From Planctomycetota bacterium (GTDB lineage Bacteria > Planctomycetota > Phycisphaerae > UBA1845): a stretch of DNA of 44,762 bases. The notes under the pieces were generated by a model. That model did no database searches, was not told where the DNA came from, and was given only the letters and a program-made list of their open reading frames with translations. Below are positions 1 through 9,955 of this stretch, piece after piece. A program made the translations under genes and the position numbers. Every line of letters starts with the position of its first letter. Positions within the stretch are counted from its first letter, which is position 1. The stretch is taken from positions 1 to 44,762 of the forward strand of contig JACQXM010000039.1 of NCBI GenBank assembly GCA_016208685.1. The letters run 5' to 3'.

Positions 1-2
1 GC

Positions 3-626
3 AGCACTCAGACCACGGCCGGCACCGCCTCGACTTCGGGGCGAACCTGCATCCGCGGGTCGCTGTCGGCGTCAAGCTCGCGCGACGCCAGCGCCATCGA
101 CTTCGAAGACGTATGGGCGATCCGCATCACGGATCCGCTTGCCTTCACGGCCGCCACCACACCGCCGGCGCCCGGTGATGCCGATTTCGACACGCAGCTC
201 TGGTTGTTTAACGCCAACGGCGTAGGGTTGCTGGCGAACGATAACGACGGCGCGCAGCTCGGTTCGCGCATCGGACACCTCGCCACGGACGGCACGGGAG
301 TCACCATCAACGCGCCGGGCCTTTACTACTTGGCGATCAGCGGCAGCGGCAACGTGCCGCGTGCCCCGGGCGGACCGATCTTCAATTTCGCGCTGCCCAC
401 CGAAGTATCCGGGCCGGACGGTCCCGGCGACGGGCAACCGCTCTCCGCCTGGACCGGTCCTGGCGCCGTCGGCACGTACATCATCGCGCTCACCGGGGCC
501 GAAGTGGCAACGGCCATCCCCACGACCTCCGAATGGGGGCTGGTGGTGATGGCGATCCTCCTGTTGACTGCGGGAACTATCCTCTTCCGCCGCTTGCATG
601 CGGCTTCGGCGCACGTGCGGGCTTAG
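3..626 (+). CDS. IPTL-CTERM surface protein, 5' end missing
   Basis: The reading frame is open from the left edge, so only the C-terminal 207 residues are visible. The body (around DADFDTQLWLFNANG, ending in a YYLAISG stretch) looks like the PPC/pre-peptidase beta-sandwich type common in secreted planctomycete proteins. The tail IPTTSEWGLVVM, a hydrophobic stretch and then RR matches the IPTL-CTERM sorting signal: an IPT.SEWG motif, one membrane helix and a basic end. In that family the tail is processed by an exosortase/archaeosortase-like enzyme, so the protein is expected at the cell surface. No sorting enzyme is visible in the window. The role of the body is unknown. Confidence 0.75.
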   Translation, partial: STQTTAGTASTSGRTCIRGSLSASSSRDASAIDFEDVWAIRITDPLAFTAATTPPAPGDADFDTQLWLFNANGVGLLANDNDGAQLGSRIGHLATDGTGVTINAPGLYYLAISGSGNVPRAPGGPIFNFALPTEVSGPDGPGDGQPLSAWTGPGAVGTYIIALTGAEVATAIPTTSEWGLVVMAILLLTAGTILFRRLHAASAHVRA

Positions 627-991
627 GCTCCGCAGGAGTGATCCCCCCGCCGTTCAGTGCCTCACCATCGGCACCGCCGCCTGCGCGTCCCGAGTTCGGG
701 GTAGGCCCAACTCGGGAAGGGTAGAGGCACCGGGTACCAACCACCACGCGTGACAGGCCCTCCGATCGGTCCGCCGTCCTCGGCCTTCGTCACGCAGCCG
801 CCAGGGCGGGGGCCGTAGCCACGCATGCCCGCGGTTCGACGCCGGTGACCACGGACAGGCGCGCTCGGGCGCGGTTGTTACGCCGCGCCGATCGACCCCG
901 CCTCGTTCGGTATCACAGCGCCCCGGCCTCCGAGTACCATACTCCCGCCGGAGTGGACCATGGGCCGGACGACGAGGGACGGGCGAAACTC
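627..991. other. Intergenic gap, 365 nt
   Basis: No credible gene was found. The gap holds one strong hairpin (688-717, listed separately). The frame of the following aldolase gene is open upstream to 845, but that stretch is low-complexity Arg/Ala and has no family similarity that I recognise, so I treat it as leader. Confidence 0.5.
688..717. terminator. Hairpin after the IPTL-CTERM gene
   Basis: TCCCGAGTT (688-696) pairs perfectly with AACTCGGGA (709-717), giving a 9-bp stem and a 12-nt loop, 62 nt after the stop codon. There is no T-run behind it, so it is not a classical intrinsic terminator. It may instead be an mRNA 3'-end stabiliser. Confidence 0.35.
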
Positions 992-3157
992 ATGCAGACA
1001 CGGTGGACGGAAGCGGGCGCACAGCAGGCGTTGGACCGGTGGGCCCCGGCATTCGGCGAGTTGCTCGCGCTGCGCCTGTACACGGCGCGGCTGTTGGGTG
1101 AAGACGCGGCGCTGGTGCTCCACGGCGGTGGCAACATTTCGCTCAAGGGCCGGGCTCGAACGCTGCTCGACGAGGTCGATGTTCTGTTCATCAAGGGCTC
1201 CGGTGTCGATCTTGCCGTCGTCGAGCCTGCCGATCTGCCCGCCGTGCAGATCGAGCCCCTGCGGCGGCTGCGCTCTCTGACGCACTTGTCCGATGACGAC
1301 ATGGTGCGCGAGGTTCGCCGCCATTTGCTGGACCCCGCCGCGCCCACGCCTTCCATCGAGACCCTGCTTCACGCGTTTCTGCCGCAGCGCTACGTCGATC
1401 ATTCACACGCGGACGCAGTGCTGGCGCTGACCAATCAGCCCAATGGGGCGGATCTGATTCGCGAGGCACTCGGCGATCGCGCGCTCATCGTGCCCTACGT
1501 CCGCCCGGGGTTCGAGCTGGCACGGGCGGTTGCCGAGGCGTTCGAGGTCCACCTGTCGGCGCCATCCGAGGCGAGTGGCGGGTCGTCGGCCGCTTCGCGA
1601 GGCGCGTTGCGCCCATCGAGTTCCCCGGCCGTGGAAGGCGTGGTCCTGCTTCATCACGGTCTGATCACGTTCGGGGATGACGCACGTACGTCCTATGAAC
1701 GACATCTCGCGATCGTGGACGCCTGTGAGCGCTTCCTGGAGTGCCGCGGCACCGCGCGACCTTGCGCCGTGGCGGCCCGTGACGCGGCGGAACCGGCGGC
1801 GATCGTGGCGCGGATGGCACCCGTGTTACGCGGTCTGCTGGCGCACGCGACGGGCGACGAGGACCGCCCCTTTCGCCGTCGGGTGATGGAGTGGCGTGCG
1901 TTGCCGGCCTTGGGCGGCCTCGCCGGGAGTGCCGACCTGCGCCGTCTGTGCGACACCGGTCCGGTCACCTGCGACCACCTCATCCGCACCCGCCCCTGGC
2001 CGCTGCTGGTCGATCCGCCGGCGGGCGACGAGGCTGCGTGGAGCGATCTGCTGCGCCGGGAGGTGCAGGCGTACCGGCAGCGCTATGCCGCGTATGTGTC
2101 ACAAAACGGAGGCCGCACGGAGGGTCTGGATACCGCCCCGCGCGTGGTGCTGGTTCCCGGAGCCGGCGCCCTGTGCTGGGGGGAGACCAAGCGCGATGCC
2201 CTCATCGCCGCGGACATCACCGAGCACACGCTGGCGGTCCAACTCGCGGCCGACTCCCTGGGCCGGTACGTGGCACTCGCGGAGCGGGAACTGTATGAGA
2301 TGGAGTTCCGCGACCTGCAACGGCGCAAGCTGGGGGTCGCCCGGGATCGCCCGCTGGACGGGCAGGTGGTGGCGGTCAGCGGCGGCGCGGGAGCCATCGG
2401 CGCGGCGATTGCCGAGGTCTGCGCCGAGGCGGGCGCCCACGTGGCGTTGGCGGACGTTGACGAGGCCCGGCTGCAGCGCGTCGTTGCGGAGCTGGAGGCG
2501 CGCTTTGGTCGCGGAACCGCCTTCGGCGTCCGCATGAACGTCACGGAGGAAGCCGACGTCGCCCGCGGCTTCGAGCGCATGGTGCTGGCCTTCGGCGGCG
2601 TGGACGTGGTGGTGCCGAACGCCGGCATCGCACAGGTGGGCGCCGTGGACCAGCTTACCCTGGCAGATTTCCGCCGCGTGATGGAGGTCAACGCCGTCGG
2701 CTATTTCCTCTTCATGCAGGCGGGCATCCGCCTACTGAAGCAACAGGGGTTGGGCGGCCATATCATCGTCAACGCCAGCAAGAACGTCTTTGCGCCCGGG
2801 CGGGACTTCGGCGCCTACAGCGCATCCAAGGCGGCCGGACATCAACTGGCCAAGGTGGCGGCGATCGAACTGGCCCCGTTCGGCATCCGGGTGAACATGA
2901 TCAACGCCGACGCGGTCTTCGGCGACGCCGCCCATCCCTCGGGGCTGTGGCAGCAGGTGGGACCGGCCCGGGCGCAAAGCCGCAACCTCGATCCGCAGGC
3001 GCTTCCCGAGTACTACCGGCAGCGCAACCTGCTGAAGACCGTGGTCCATGGCCGGCATGTGGGCAACGCCGTGGTGTTTTTCGCCAGCAATGCCACGCCC
3101 ACGGTCGGGGCGACGCTTCCCGTCGACGGAGGCGTGATGGAGGCCTTCCCTCGATAA
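992..3157 (+). CDS. Bifunctional class II aldolase / short-chain dehydrogenase (RhaD-ADH type)
   Basis: This is a 721-residue fusion. The N-terminal half is a class II aldolase/adducin domain with HGGGNIS near residues 44-50 and the histidine clusters DHSHAD and LHHGLITFGDD, which supply Zn ligands in this family. The C-terminal 263 residues are an SDR domain: SGGAGAIG for NAD binding, PNAGIA, and catalytic YSASK near residues 609-613. The pattern NASKN...YSASK...RVNMIN matches rhamnulose-1-phosphate aldolase/lactaldehyde dehydrogenase fusions. Those split rhamnulose-1-P into dihydroxyacetone-P and L-lactaldehyde and oxidise the aldehyde. The start at 992 follows GAGGGA at 974-979; an in-frame start at 845 adds an Arg-rich leader and is less likely. 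No rhamnose isomerase or kinase is nearby, so the sugar specificity is inferred. Confidence 0.85.
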   Translation: MQTRWTEAGAQQALDRWAPAFGELLALRLYTARLLGEDAALVLHGGGNISLKGRARTLLDEVDVLFIKGSGVDLAVVEPADLPAVQIEPLRRLRSLTHLSDDDMVREVRRHLLDPAAPTPSIETLLHAFLPQRYVDHSHADAVLALTNQPNGADLIREALGDRALIVPYVRPGFELARAVAEAFEVHLSAPSEASGGSSAASRGALRPSSSPAVEGVVLLHHGLITFGDDARTSYERHLAIVDACERFLECRGTARPCAVAARDAAEPAAIVARMAPVLRGLLAHATGDEDRPFRRRVMEWRALPALGGLAGSADLRRLCDTGPVTCDHLIRTRPWPLLVDPPAGDEAAWSDLLRREVQAYRQRYAAYVSQNGGRTEGLDTAPRVVLVPGAGALCWGETKRDALIAADITEHTLAVQLAADSLGRYVALAERELYEMEFRDLQRRKLGVARDRPLDGQVVAVSGGAGAIGAAIAEVCAEAGAHVALADVDEARLQRVVAELEARFGRGTAFGVRMNVTEEADVARGFERMVLAFGGVDVVVPNAGIAQVGAVDQLTLADFRRVMEVNAVGYFLFMQAGIRLLKQQGLGGHIIVNASKNVFAPGRDFGAYSASKAAGHQLAKVAAIELAPFGIRVNMINADAVFGDAAHPSGLWQQVGPARAQSRNLDPQALPEYYRQRNLLKTVVHGRHVGNAVVFFASNATPTVGATLPVDGGVMEAFPR

Positions 3158-3332
3158 TGCGCCGGCGCGCCGCGGGCGGCATCGCGGCGACTCGGGTTAG
3201 TCGCGCGACACTTCGAACCCGGATCGTCGCTCGCACACATGGGCGCGTCGTCACACTCCACGCGCCGCGGCCACCGCGGCCACCGCGGACGGCCGCGCTC
3301 CGCATTCCTGGCGCACCCCACGTCGCCGAGGG

Positions 3333-3338
3333 TACAAT
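3333..3338 (+). promoter_or_regulatory. -10-like element directly before rlmN
   Basis: TACAAT lies exactly 6 nt before the first ATG (3345), so transcription would begin at or within a base or two of the start codon. No good -35 is seen 16-18 nt upstream, and no Shine-Dalgarno sequence precedes the ATG. Confidence 0.4.
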
Positions 3339-3344
3339 GCGGGA

Positions 3345-4433
3345 ATGATGGACGTGCTGGGACCTTCGCCGCGCCCCGCGACCGCCCCTCGGCCCGCGTC
3401 GCTCTTTGACCACACGCCCGACACGCTCGGCGCGCTGCTGGCGGAGTGGCGACAGCCGGCGTACCGCGCCCGGCAAGTGCTGGAATGGGCCTTTCTGCAC
3501 GGCGCGGAATGCTACGAAGCCATGAGCAACCTGCCGCGCGACCTCCGCGCCCGGCTCGCGGCGGAGCTGCCGTTGTATCAGTCCGTCATCGCCCGGCGGC
3601 AGGAATCGGCGGACGGAACCACGAAGCTGCTGCTTCGCTGGGCGGACGGAAGCACCAGCGAATGCGTGCTCATTCCCGACGGCGAGCGCCGGACGGTCTG
3701 CGTGTCAACGCAGGTCGGCTGCCCCGTGGGCTGCGTGTTCTGCGCCAGCGGGCTGGGCGGCTTGCAGCGCCAACTTTCCGCGGCGCAGATCGTGGAACAG
3801 GCGATGCGGGTGCGCGCCGCGTGCGGCGGCGAGGCGCGACTTTCCAACGTGGTGTTCATGGGCCTGGGTGAACCGCTGGCCAATTTCGACGCCACGCTCG
3901 CCGCGGTGCGGACCATCAACGCCGACTGGGGGCTGGGAATCGGGGCACGGAAGATCACGGTCAGCACGGTCGGTCTGCCCCGGCAGATGCGCCGTCTGGC
4001 GGATGAGAAGCTGCAAATCACGCTGGCCCTGTCGTTGCACGCGCCCACGGATGAGTTGCGACAGCAGATCATCCCCTGGGCGGAACGGGTGACGATTGAG
4101 TCGCTTATCGAGGCCTGCAACTACTACTTCGCCGCCACCGGCCGGGAGGTGACCCTGGAGTACATACTGCTGGGGGGACTCAACGATGCCGAACCCCAGG
4201 CCCGCGCCCTCGCCTCCGTCGCCCGCCGGATGCGCAGCAACGTCAACCTCCTGCTCTATAACCCCGTGGAGGGCCTGCCGTTCCGCCGGCCGACGGATCG
4301 CGCGGCGCAGAACTTCCTGGCCGCTCTACGCGAGGCGGGCATCAATGCACATCTACGGCGCAGCCGCGGGCTGGACATCGACGCCGCCTGCGGCCAGCTC
4401 CGGCGCCGCGAACACGCCGATCGCACCGGGTGA
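3345..4433 (+). CDS. rlmN: 23S rRNA (adenine-C2)-methyltransferase RlmN
   Basis: This is a dual-specificity radical SAM methyltransferase that makes m2A in 23S rRNA (A2503) and, in many bacteria, m2A37 in tRNAs. The protein is 362 residues, normal for the family. The [4Fe-4S] motif GCPVGCVFC places cysteines at 126, 130 and 133 (CX3CX2C). Both methyl-carrier/catalytic cysteines are present: one in TVCVSTQ (about 119), and one in the C-terminal DIDAACGQL (about 349). MGLGEPLANFD and the ALSLHAP motif are also typical. A second ATG lies one codon in (3348). The gene converges on mfd, with 48 nt between the stops. Confidence 0.97.
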   Translation: MMDVLGPSPRPATAPRPASLFDHTPDTLGALLAEWRQPAYRARQVLEWAFLHGAECYEAMSNLPRDLRARLAAELPLYQSVIARRQESADGTTKLLLRWADGSTSECVLIPDGERRTVCVSTQVGCPVGCVFCASGLGGLQRQLSAAQIVEQAMRVRAACGGEARLSNVVFMGLGEPLANFDATLAAVRTINADWGLGIGARKITVSTVGLPRQMRRLADEKLQITLALSLHAPTDELRQQIIPWAERVTIESLIEACNYYFAATGREVTLEYILLGGLNDAEPQARALASVARRMRSNVNLLLYNPVEGLPFRRPTDRAAQNFLAALREAGINAHLRRSRGLDIDAACGQLRRREHADRTG

Positions 4434-4481
4434 GCTCAGGACCACGGCGCGGCATCGGACCAGGGGCAGGTTCGCGGTGGA

Positions 4482-7400
4482 TCACGCCACGGTGGCGGGC
4501 GAGCCGGAGAGCGCTCTGGAGAAAAGTCGGCGGAGGACTGCGAGAAGCGTCGGGGTTTCGAGGTAATTCGCCGGCACCCGCCAGTGCACGGTGCGTGGGT
4601 CGGGCATGCGCACGGAGCCCGCCGCCCCGGCGAACAGCGGCTCCGCCTGCGGCAGGTTGTCCACGATGAACACCACGTCGGGCGGACGGAGGCTGATGGA
4701 AACGATGCCGAAGCGCCGGGCGTGCACCCGAATCTCCGCCAGCTCCAACAGCCGTTCCAGAGGCTTGGGGATCGGGCCGAAGGCATCCGTCAGGTCCCGT
4801 AGCAGTTGCTCCAATTCCTCCGGCGTGCGGCAGGAAACCACGCGGCGATAGACCTCGATGCGGGAGCGGTCCGCGGAGATGTAGTTCGCGGGAATGTGGG
4901 CCGCCACGTCCAGATCGACGTGGACGGCAGGCGGGGTGGGGTCGGGCTCGTTTTTCAGACGCCGGATCGTCTGGTCCAGGAGTCGGCAGTACATCTCGTA
5001 GCCGACGGCCGCGATGTCTCCGCTCTGCTCCTTGCCCAACAGATTGCCGGCACCGCGAATCTCGAGGTCGCGCATGGCGATGCGAAAGCCGGCGCCGAGC
5101 TCGCTGAACTCCTCGATGGTCTTGAGCCGCTTGGCCGCCTTGCTGGTTACCGTCTGGCCGGGGGAGAGCAGCAGGTAGCAGTAGGCGCGATGGCTGGAAC
5201 GGCCCACGCGACCACGGAGCTGGTGCAGGTCGGCGAGTCCGAAGCGGTCGGCGCGGTCGATGAAGATGGTGTTGGCGGAGGGAATGTCGATGCCACTTTC
5301 GATGATGGTGGTGCACACCAGCACGTCGGCCTCGCGGCGCACGAAGCGATGCATCACCTCCTCGAGTGCGCCCCCGGGCATCTGCCCGTGTCCGTGCACC
5401 ACGCGGGCTTCGGGGACGATGCCGCGGAGCGTGTCGGCCATGGCGGCGATCGACTGCACGTAGTTGTGTACGAAGAAGACCTGCCCGTCGCGGTTGAGCT
5501 CGCGCAGCACGGTGTCGCGAATGAGGGAGCGTTCGAAGGGGCGCACGTAGGTGGCGATGGCGCGGCGGTCCACGGGCGGCGTGTGCAGGGAGCTGATGTC
5601 GCGGATGCCCATGAGGGACATGTGCAGCGTGCGGGGGATGGGAGTGGCGGTGAGTGTCAGTACGTCCACCGTTTCCCGCAGGCTCTTGAGGCGCTCCTTG
5701 TGCTCCACGCCGAAGCGCTGCTCTTCGTCGATGATCACCAGTCCCAGGTCGGCGAAGCTCACGTCCTTGCTCAGCAGGCGGTGCGTGCCGATGACGATGT
5801 CGATCTGCCCGCGGCGTGCCTTGTCGACGATCGCCTTCTGCTCCGTGGCGGTGCGGAAGCGCGAGAGGCAGCCGACGACGAAGGGGTAGTCCGCCATCCG
5901 CTCGCGGAAGGTCTGGTAGTGCTGCTCCGCCAGCACCGTAGTGGGCACAAGTACGGCGACCTGTTTGCCGAACTCCACGACCTTGAACGCCGCGCGCATG
6001 GCCAGCTCGGTCTTGCCATAGCCGACGTCGCCGCAGACCACGCGGTCCATGGATCGCGCGCGGGTAAGATCGGCACGAATTTCCTCGGCAACCAGAAGCT
6101 GATCCTCCGTCTCTTCGTAGAGAAACGCGGCCTCGAACTCCCTCTGCCATTGGGTGTCCGGAGGATAGGCGACGCCTTCCGCCTGATGGCGGATGGCTTG
6201 CACGCGCAGGAGCGATTCGGCGAGTTCGGCGACGGAGTCCGCCACCTGCTGTTTGGTCCTGGCCCAACGCTTGCCGCCCAGGGTGGACAGTTGCGGGCGG
6301 CGCCCCGCGGCGCCGATGTACTGCTGCACCAGGTCGACCTGCGAAACCGGGACGTGCACCACCGCCCCCTCCGCGAACTCCAGCGTGAGGAACTCCTCGA
6401 CCTGGGCGGAGTCACCCTTGCGCAGCGTCTTGAGTCCGCGAAAGACGGCGATGCCGTGCACGACGTGAACCACGAGGTCGCCGGGCTTCAGGTCCATCCA
6501 CGATTCGAGGGGCCGACCGGCGTGCAGCTTGCGGATGCGGCGGCGCTGCCGCTGGCGGTGGAAGAGCTCGTGGTGGCCGACGACCACGCTGCGGGTTCGT
6601 GTCCATTCGAAGCCGCGGTGCATGACGCCGAGTTCCAGGTTCACGGCGCCAGCGCCGGCGGCGGAGTGCTCGCGGAGCATCTCGCGCAGTCGCTGTCGCT
6701 CGCCCTCGTTGTCGCAGAACACGTGGACGTGATGCTCGCGGGCCGCGCGCAGCAGTTCCGCGAGCACCTCGCCCGCGCCGCCCTCGAAGCGCGAAACGGA
6801 CGCTACGGCGAAGTCGAAGACGCTCTCGTCGCGGGTGGCGGCGGCGGCGAACCGGCCCAGGTGCAACTGCGTGAGTCGCGCCGCCGCGGCCAGGACGTCG
6901 GTGACCGCGAAAAGCCGCTCGGAAACGCCCAGGCGCGCGGCCAGCGTCTCGCCCAGCTCCTGCACTTCCGCCGGCTGATCCAACACCACGACGGTGTCGG
7001 AGGGGAGGTAGGCGAAGAGGTCCGTGCCCGGCGCGTCGCCGACGGGCGCATCCACGGGCAGCGCGCTGACCGCCAGTGCGGGCAGCGACTCCATGGAGCG
7101 CTGTGTGCTGATGTCGAAGCGGCGCAGTGATTCTACTTCGTCGCCGAAGAACTGGACGCGGTAGGGGTGCGTCTCGCCGGGAAGGAACAGGTCAACGATG
7201 TCGCCGCGTCGGGCGACGTCGCCCGGCGCCTCGACCATGTCGAGCCTTGCGAAGCCGCGATCCACGGCCCAGGCAACCAGCGCTTCCGGCGATAGCGTCG
7301 GCCGCTGTCCGGCGCCGCCCACTTGAAGGTGCAACGTATGGGCTTCAAGCAGTGCCGGCCGGGGCACGGGCTGCATGAGCGCCTGGATGGGCGCGACGAT

Positions 7401-7784
7401 CAGTCGGGGCGCAGTGCCAGGCACCTGGCCGTCGCCGCCCCCCTTGGGCGCCGCCCGCTGCCGGCGGAGTTGCGTACAAAGCCGCAGCCGTTCCGCCTGA
7501 ATCTCGCCGCTGGCCGCTCCCTCGCCGGGGAGGGTTTCCCAGGCCGGGAAGAGCAGCGACGGCGCCTGGAGAAAAAGCTCGAGGTCGTCGCGCGCGTTAT
7601 CGGCTTCTTCCAGGTGGGCGGTGACATAGAGGAAGGTTCGCGCGAGCTGCCGCGCGGCACTGGCGGCCACCAGGGGCGCAGAGGACCCCCACAGGCCTGT
7701 CGCGTGGACTACCCCCGGGCAGGAGGCGAGTCGCTCGATCAGGCGCCCGAGCAAAGGGTCGGCGGCGATCGAGGAGATCACCAT
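4482..7784 (-). CDS. mfd: Transcription-repair coupling factor Mfd
   Basis: Mfd recognises RNA polymerase stalled at DNA lesions, pushes it off with its translocase motor and recruits UvrA. The 1100-residue length is close to the family norm of about 1150. Visible in order are a UvrB-like N-terminal region, the RNA-polymerase-interacting segment starting near LKPGDLVVHVVHGIAVF, and the RecG-like motor with Walker A GDVGYGKTE (about residue 585), the DEEQ box IIDEEQRFG (about 688) and the motif III-like LTATPIPRT. The C-terminal domain is present (FGPIPKPLERLL), so the protein looks intact. The start at 7784 has only a distant AGGA upstream. A 209-nt divergent region separates it from the next gene. 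Confidence 0.97.
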   Translation of the reverse strand: MVISSIAADPLLGRLIERLASCPGVVHATGLWGSSAPLVAASAARQLARTFLYVTAHLEEADNARDDLELFLQAPSLLFPAWETLPGEGAASGEIQAERLRLCTQLRRQRAAPKGGGDGQVPGTAPRLIVAPIQALMQPVPRPALLEAHTLHLQVGGAGQRPTLSPEALVAWAVDRGFARLDMVEAPGDVARRGDIVDLFLPGETHPYRVQFFGDEVESLRRFDISTQRSMESLPALAVSALPVDAPVGDAPGTDLFAYLPSDTVVVLDQPAEVQELGETLAARLGVSERLFAVTDVLAAAARLTQLHLGRFAAAATRDESVFDFAVASVSRFEGGAGEVLAELLRAAREHHVHVFCDNEGERQRLREMLREHSAAGAGAVNLELGVMHRGFEWTRTRSVVVGHHELFHRQRQRRRIRKLHAGRPLESWMDLKPGDLVVHVVHGIAVFRGLKTLRKGDSAQVEEFLTLEFAEGAVVHVPVSQVDLVQQYIGAAGRRPQLSTLGGKRWARTKQQVADSVAELAESLLRVQAIRHQAEGVAYPPDTQWQREFEAAFLYEETEDQLLVAEEIRADLTRARSMDRVVCGDVGYGKTELAMRAAFKVVEFGKQVAVLVPTTVLAEQHYQTFRERMADYPFVVGCLSRFRTATEQKAIVDKARRGQIDIVIGTHRLLSKDVSFADLGLVIIDEEQRFGVEHKERLKSLRETVDVLTLTATPIPRTLHMSLMGIRDISSLHTPPVDRRAIATYVRPFERSLIRDTVLRELNRDGQVFFVHNYVQSIAAMADTLRGIVPEARVVHGHGQMPGGALEEVMHRFVRREADVLVCTTIIESGIDIPSANTIFIDRADRFGLADLHQLRGRVGRSSHRAYCYLLLSPGQTVTSKAAKRLKTIEEFSELGAGFRIAMRDLEIRGAGNLLGKEQSGDIAAVGYEMYCRLLDQTIRRLKNEPDPTPPAVHVDLDVAAHIPANYISADRSRIEVYRRVVSCRTPEELEQLLRDLTDAFGPIPKPLERLLELAEIRVHARRFGIVSISLRPPDVVFIVDNLPQAEPLFAGAAGSVRMPDPRTVHWRVPANYLETPTLLAVLRRLFSRALSGSPATVA

Positions 7785-7993
7785 TTGGTTCGCTGCATCC
7801 TATGACAAGTCGGGACAATTATCGACAGGGCTCAACTGGCAGTCGTACGACAAGCTCACTATGCTGCTTTATGGCGGCTGCGGGTCGGCGCCGCACTTGT
7901 GGACCGTCCCCGGGGACGCGTGATGCCCTCGCGGTGTCGCGGGACCCAGCCCGCCGGACGGTACCTGCGTCAGCGTTGCACAGGAGCAGGAAC

Positions 7994-9955
7994 ATGTACA
8001 CAGGCAATCGGCTCTATTCGGCATGGGTGTGGGCGGTCGTTCTCGGCGCGCCCCTGGCGGTGCGCGGGGGTGAAGCCGGCGAACTGCCCCCGCAGTTTAC
8101 TCTCGGGCGCTACGTCCCTGACGACTGCTGGATGTTCATGCAATTCGCCGCCAATACCGAGACCGTCTGGATCGAGGAGCAGCGCGGCCGGGTGTGGAAG
8201 GCGCTGGAAGAAAGCGGTATCGCCCGCGACATCGTGGGGCTGGTGTTCTCGCTGCTCAGCGAGGCCGACCGCGCTGAGGCCCAGGTAACACTCGACAAGG
8301 TGACGGAGCTCATTCGCGGCGTGTCCTGGAACGAACTGGCCTGCCAGGAGTTTGCCTTCGCCGAACGTCTGGGCGCGGGCTTCGGCGGGTACGAGTACAT
8401 GGCCCTGTTGCGCGGCAAGCCGGGCACGGCGGAGCGTAACGCCGCCGGTCTGGCGGCGATCATGGAAGAGATCGCCACGCGGGCCAAGGTGTTTCGCGTC
8501 GTGAAGGACAAACTCCACGGCTGCGATCGGTGCTGCCTTCAGTTGGCGCCGCGGGAACAGCGCACGGAGATCGAACTCGCCCTCTCCGTGCTTCGCAAGG
8601 ACGACACCATTGCCATCGTGTTTGGGGAGCGGGCCGCGGAACAGGTGGCCGGCCTGCTGTACGGCAAGACCGAGCCGCGCACCATGGCCGCCTCGCCGCG
8701 TTTCCGAAAGGCGATCTCCGAGGTCAAGGCTCCCGAAGACGCCGTCATGCTTTTCGACATGAAGATGCTGCTCGGCCAGTTTCCCAAGGTGGTCGAGGCC
8801 GCGGAACGCGGACTGGCGCCCGACACGCCGTCGCCACGGCGCGAGGCCAAGCGCGGCGCCTTTGAGAGCGCCGTGGAACTGGCGGACTTCGTTGATTACG
8901 CCGTGCATTCCGTGGAGACCGTCGGGCACCGGCAGTTCACCCACGGCGTGGTGCGGCTCCAGGCGGGCAAGGAAAAGACGCCGGTCGCGCGGGCCCTCTT
9001 CGCGCGACAGCCCTTCTCACGCTTCGACCAGTACATCCCCGCAGAGGCGACCGGTTTCAGCCTGGAAGGTTTTGTCGACCTCGAGGGAGCCTACAAGATC
9101 GTCACGGACTTCGTGCGCGAGAAGGTGCCGGACGGGGCCGCGGCGATCGACCGGTGGAACGAATGGTTGAAGACCAATGTGGGGCTGGACCCCGAGCGCG
9201 ACCTGTTCAGTTGGTGGGGCGGGGAGATGATCAGCGTGTCGCTTCCCGCCACGGTCATCACGCCGGCACGTCGGGAGGACTCCGTCCTGATGATCCGAGT
9301 GAAGGACTCGGCGCTCGCCACGGCGAAGCTCTCGGCCGCCATCACCTTCGTCGAGGGCATCTTCAAGGGACAGCAGCCGGGGCTTGTGGTTCAGCCGGCA
9401 GCGGTCAAGGCCGAGGGCTTCCGGGAAATCACGCACCCGCTGGCGGCCATGTGGGTGCGGCCGGTGATCGGCGTTGCCGGCGAGTGGCTCATCGTCGGCA
9501 CTTCTGCCGACGCCATCAATAAGTGCCTCGCCGTCGCCGCGAAAGAGGCGCCCTCCATCCGCGAGAACGACCGCTTCCGCAAGGAAGGGCTGGTGCCGGA
9601 CGGACCCGTGGTCTCTGCGTCTTTCACCGACACCAGTCGCTTCGGCGAAGAACTCGCCGAGGGCGTGGCCATGATCGGCATGATCGGCGGCATGATCCCC
9701 ATGTTCGCGGCCGGAAACCTCGGTGAGGGCGAGGAGGCGGCGCAGGCAAAGAAGGTGATCGGCGTCATTCAAAAGGCGACGACCATCATCTCCAAGCTCG
9801 GTCCTGTGCTTCAGAAGATCGATTACTACAGCTCCGAGGCCTCGATGGCCACCTTCGACGGCACCGTGCTGCGTGATACCTCCGTTGTCACCTACAAGGA
9901 CCCGGCGGCGGTGGAGAAAATCCGCACCGCCAAGTCCGAGCCCCAGGGACGATAG
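7994..9955 (+). CDS. Secreted protein of unknown function, 653 aa
   Basis: The start at 7994 is chosen because GGAGCAGGAAC directly precedes the ATG and the protein then begins with a good signal peptide (hydrophobic WVWAVVLGAPLAV followed by a small-residue region near residue 25). The in-frame extension to 7802 is Arg/Ser-rich and lacks these features. The mature part has no cofactor or catalytic motif that I recognise. Notable segments are VPDDCWMFMQFA near the N-terminus, a FSLEGFVDLEGAY segment, the DLFSWWGGEM block and a GMIGGMIP stretch. The general layout resembles planctomycete DUF3352-like exported proteins, but I could not verify this. It is probably monocistronic and is divergent from mfd. 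Confidence 0.75.
   Translation: MYTGNRLYSAWVWAVVLGAPLAVRGGEAGELPPQFTLGRYVPDDCWMFMQFAANTETVWIEEQRGRVWKALEESGIARDIVGLVFSLLSEADRAEAQVTLDKVTELIRGVSWNELACQEFAFAERLGAGFGGYEYMALLRGKPGTAERNAAGLAAIMEEIATRAKVFRVVKDKLHGCDRCCLQLAPREQRTEIELALSVLRKDDTIAIVFGERAAEQVAGLLYGKTEPRTMAASPRFRKAISEVKAPEDAVMLFDMKMLLGQFPKVVEAAERGLAPDTPSPRREAKRGAFESAVELADFVDYAVHSVETVGHRQFTHGVVRLQAGKEKTPVARALFARQPFSRFDQYIPAEATGFSLEGFVDLEGAYKIVTDFVREKVPDGAAAIDRWNEWLKTNVGLDPERDLFSWWGGEMISVSLPATVITPARREDSVLMIRVKDSALATAKLSAAITFVEGIFKGQQPGLVVQPAAVKAEGFREITHPLAAMWVRPVIGVAGEWLIVGTSADAINKCLAVAAKEAPSIRENDRFRKEGLVPDGPVVSASFTDTSRFGEELAEGVAMIGMIGGMIPMFAAGNLGEGEEAAQAKKVIGVIQKATTIISKLGPVLQKIDYYSSEASMATFDGTVLRDTSVVTYKDPAAVEKIRTAKSEPQGR

Noticed and set aside
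3260..3292. Short CGCGGCCAC tandem repeat
   Set aside because: Only about three imperfect copies in GC-rich intergenic DNA; likely compositional.
4806..7130. Long open frame on the plus strand (774 codons) inside mfd
   Set aside because: It lies antisense to a clearly coding mfd. High third-position GC creates long antisense frames, and the translation has no recognisable domain.
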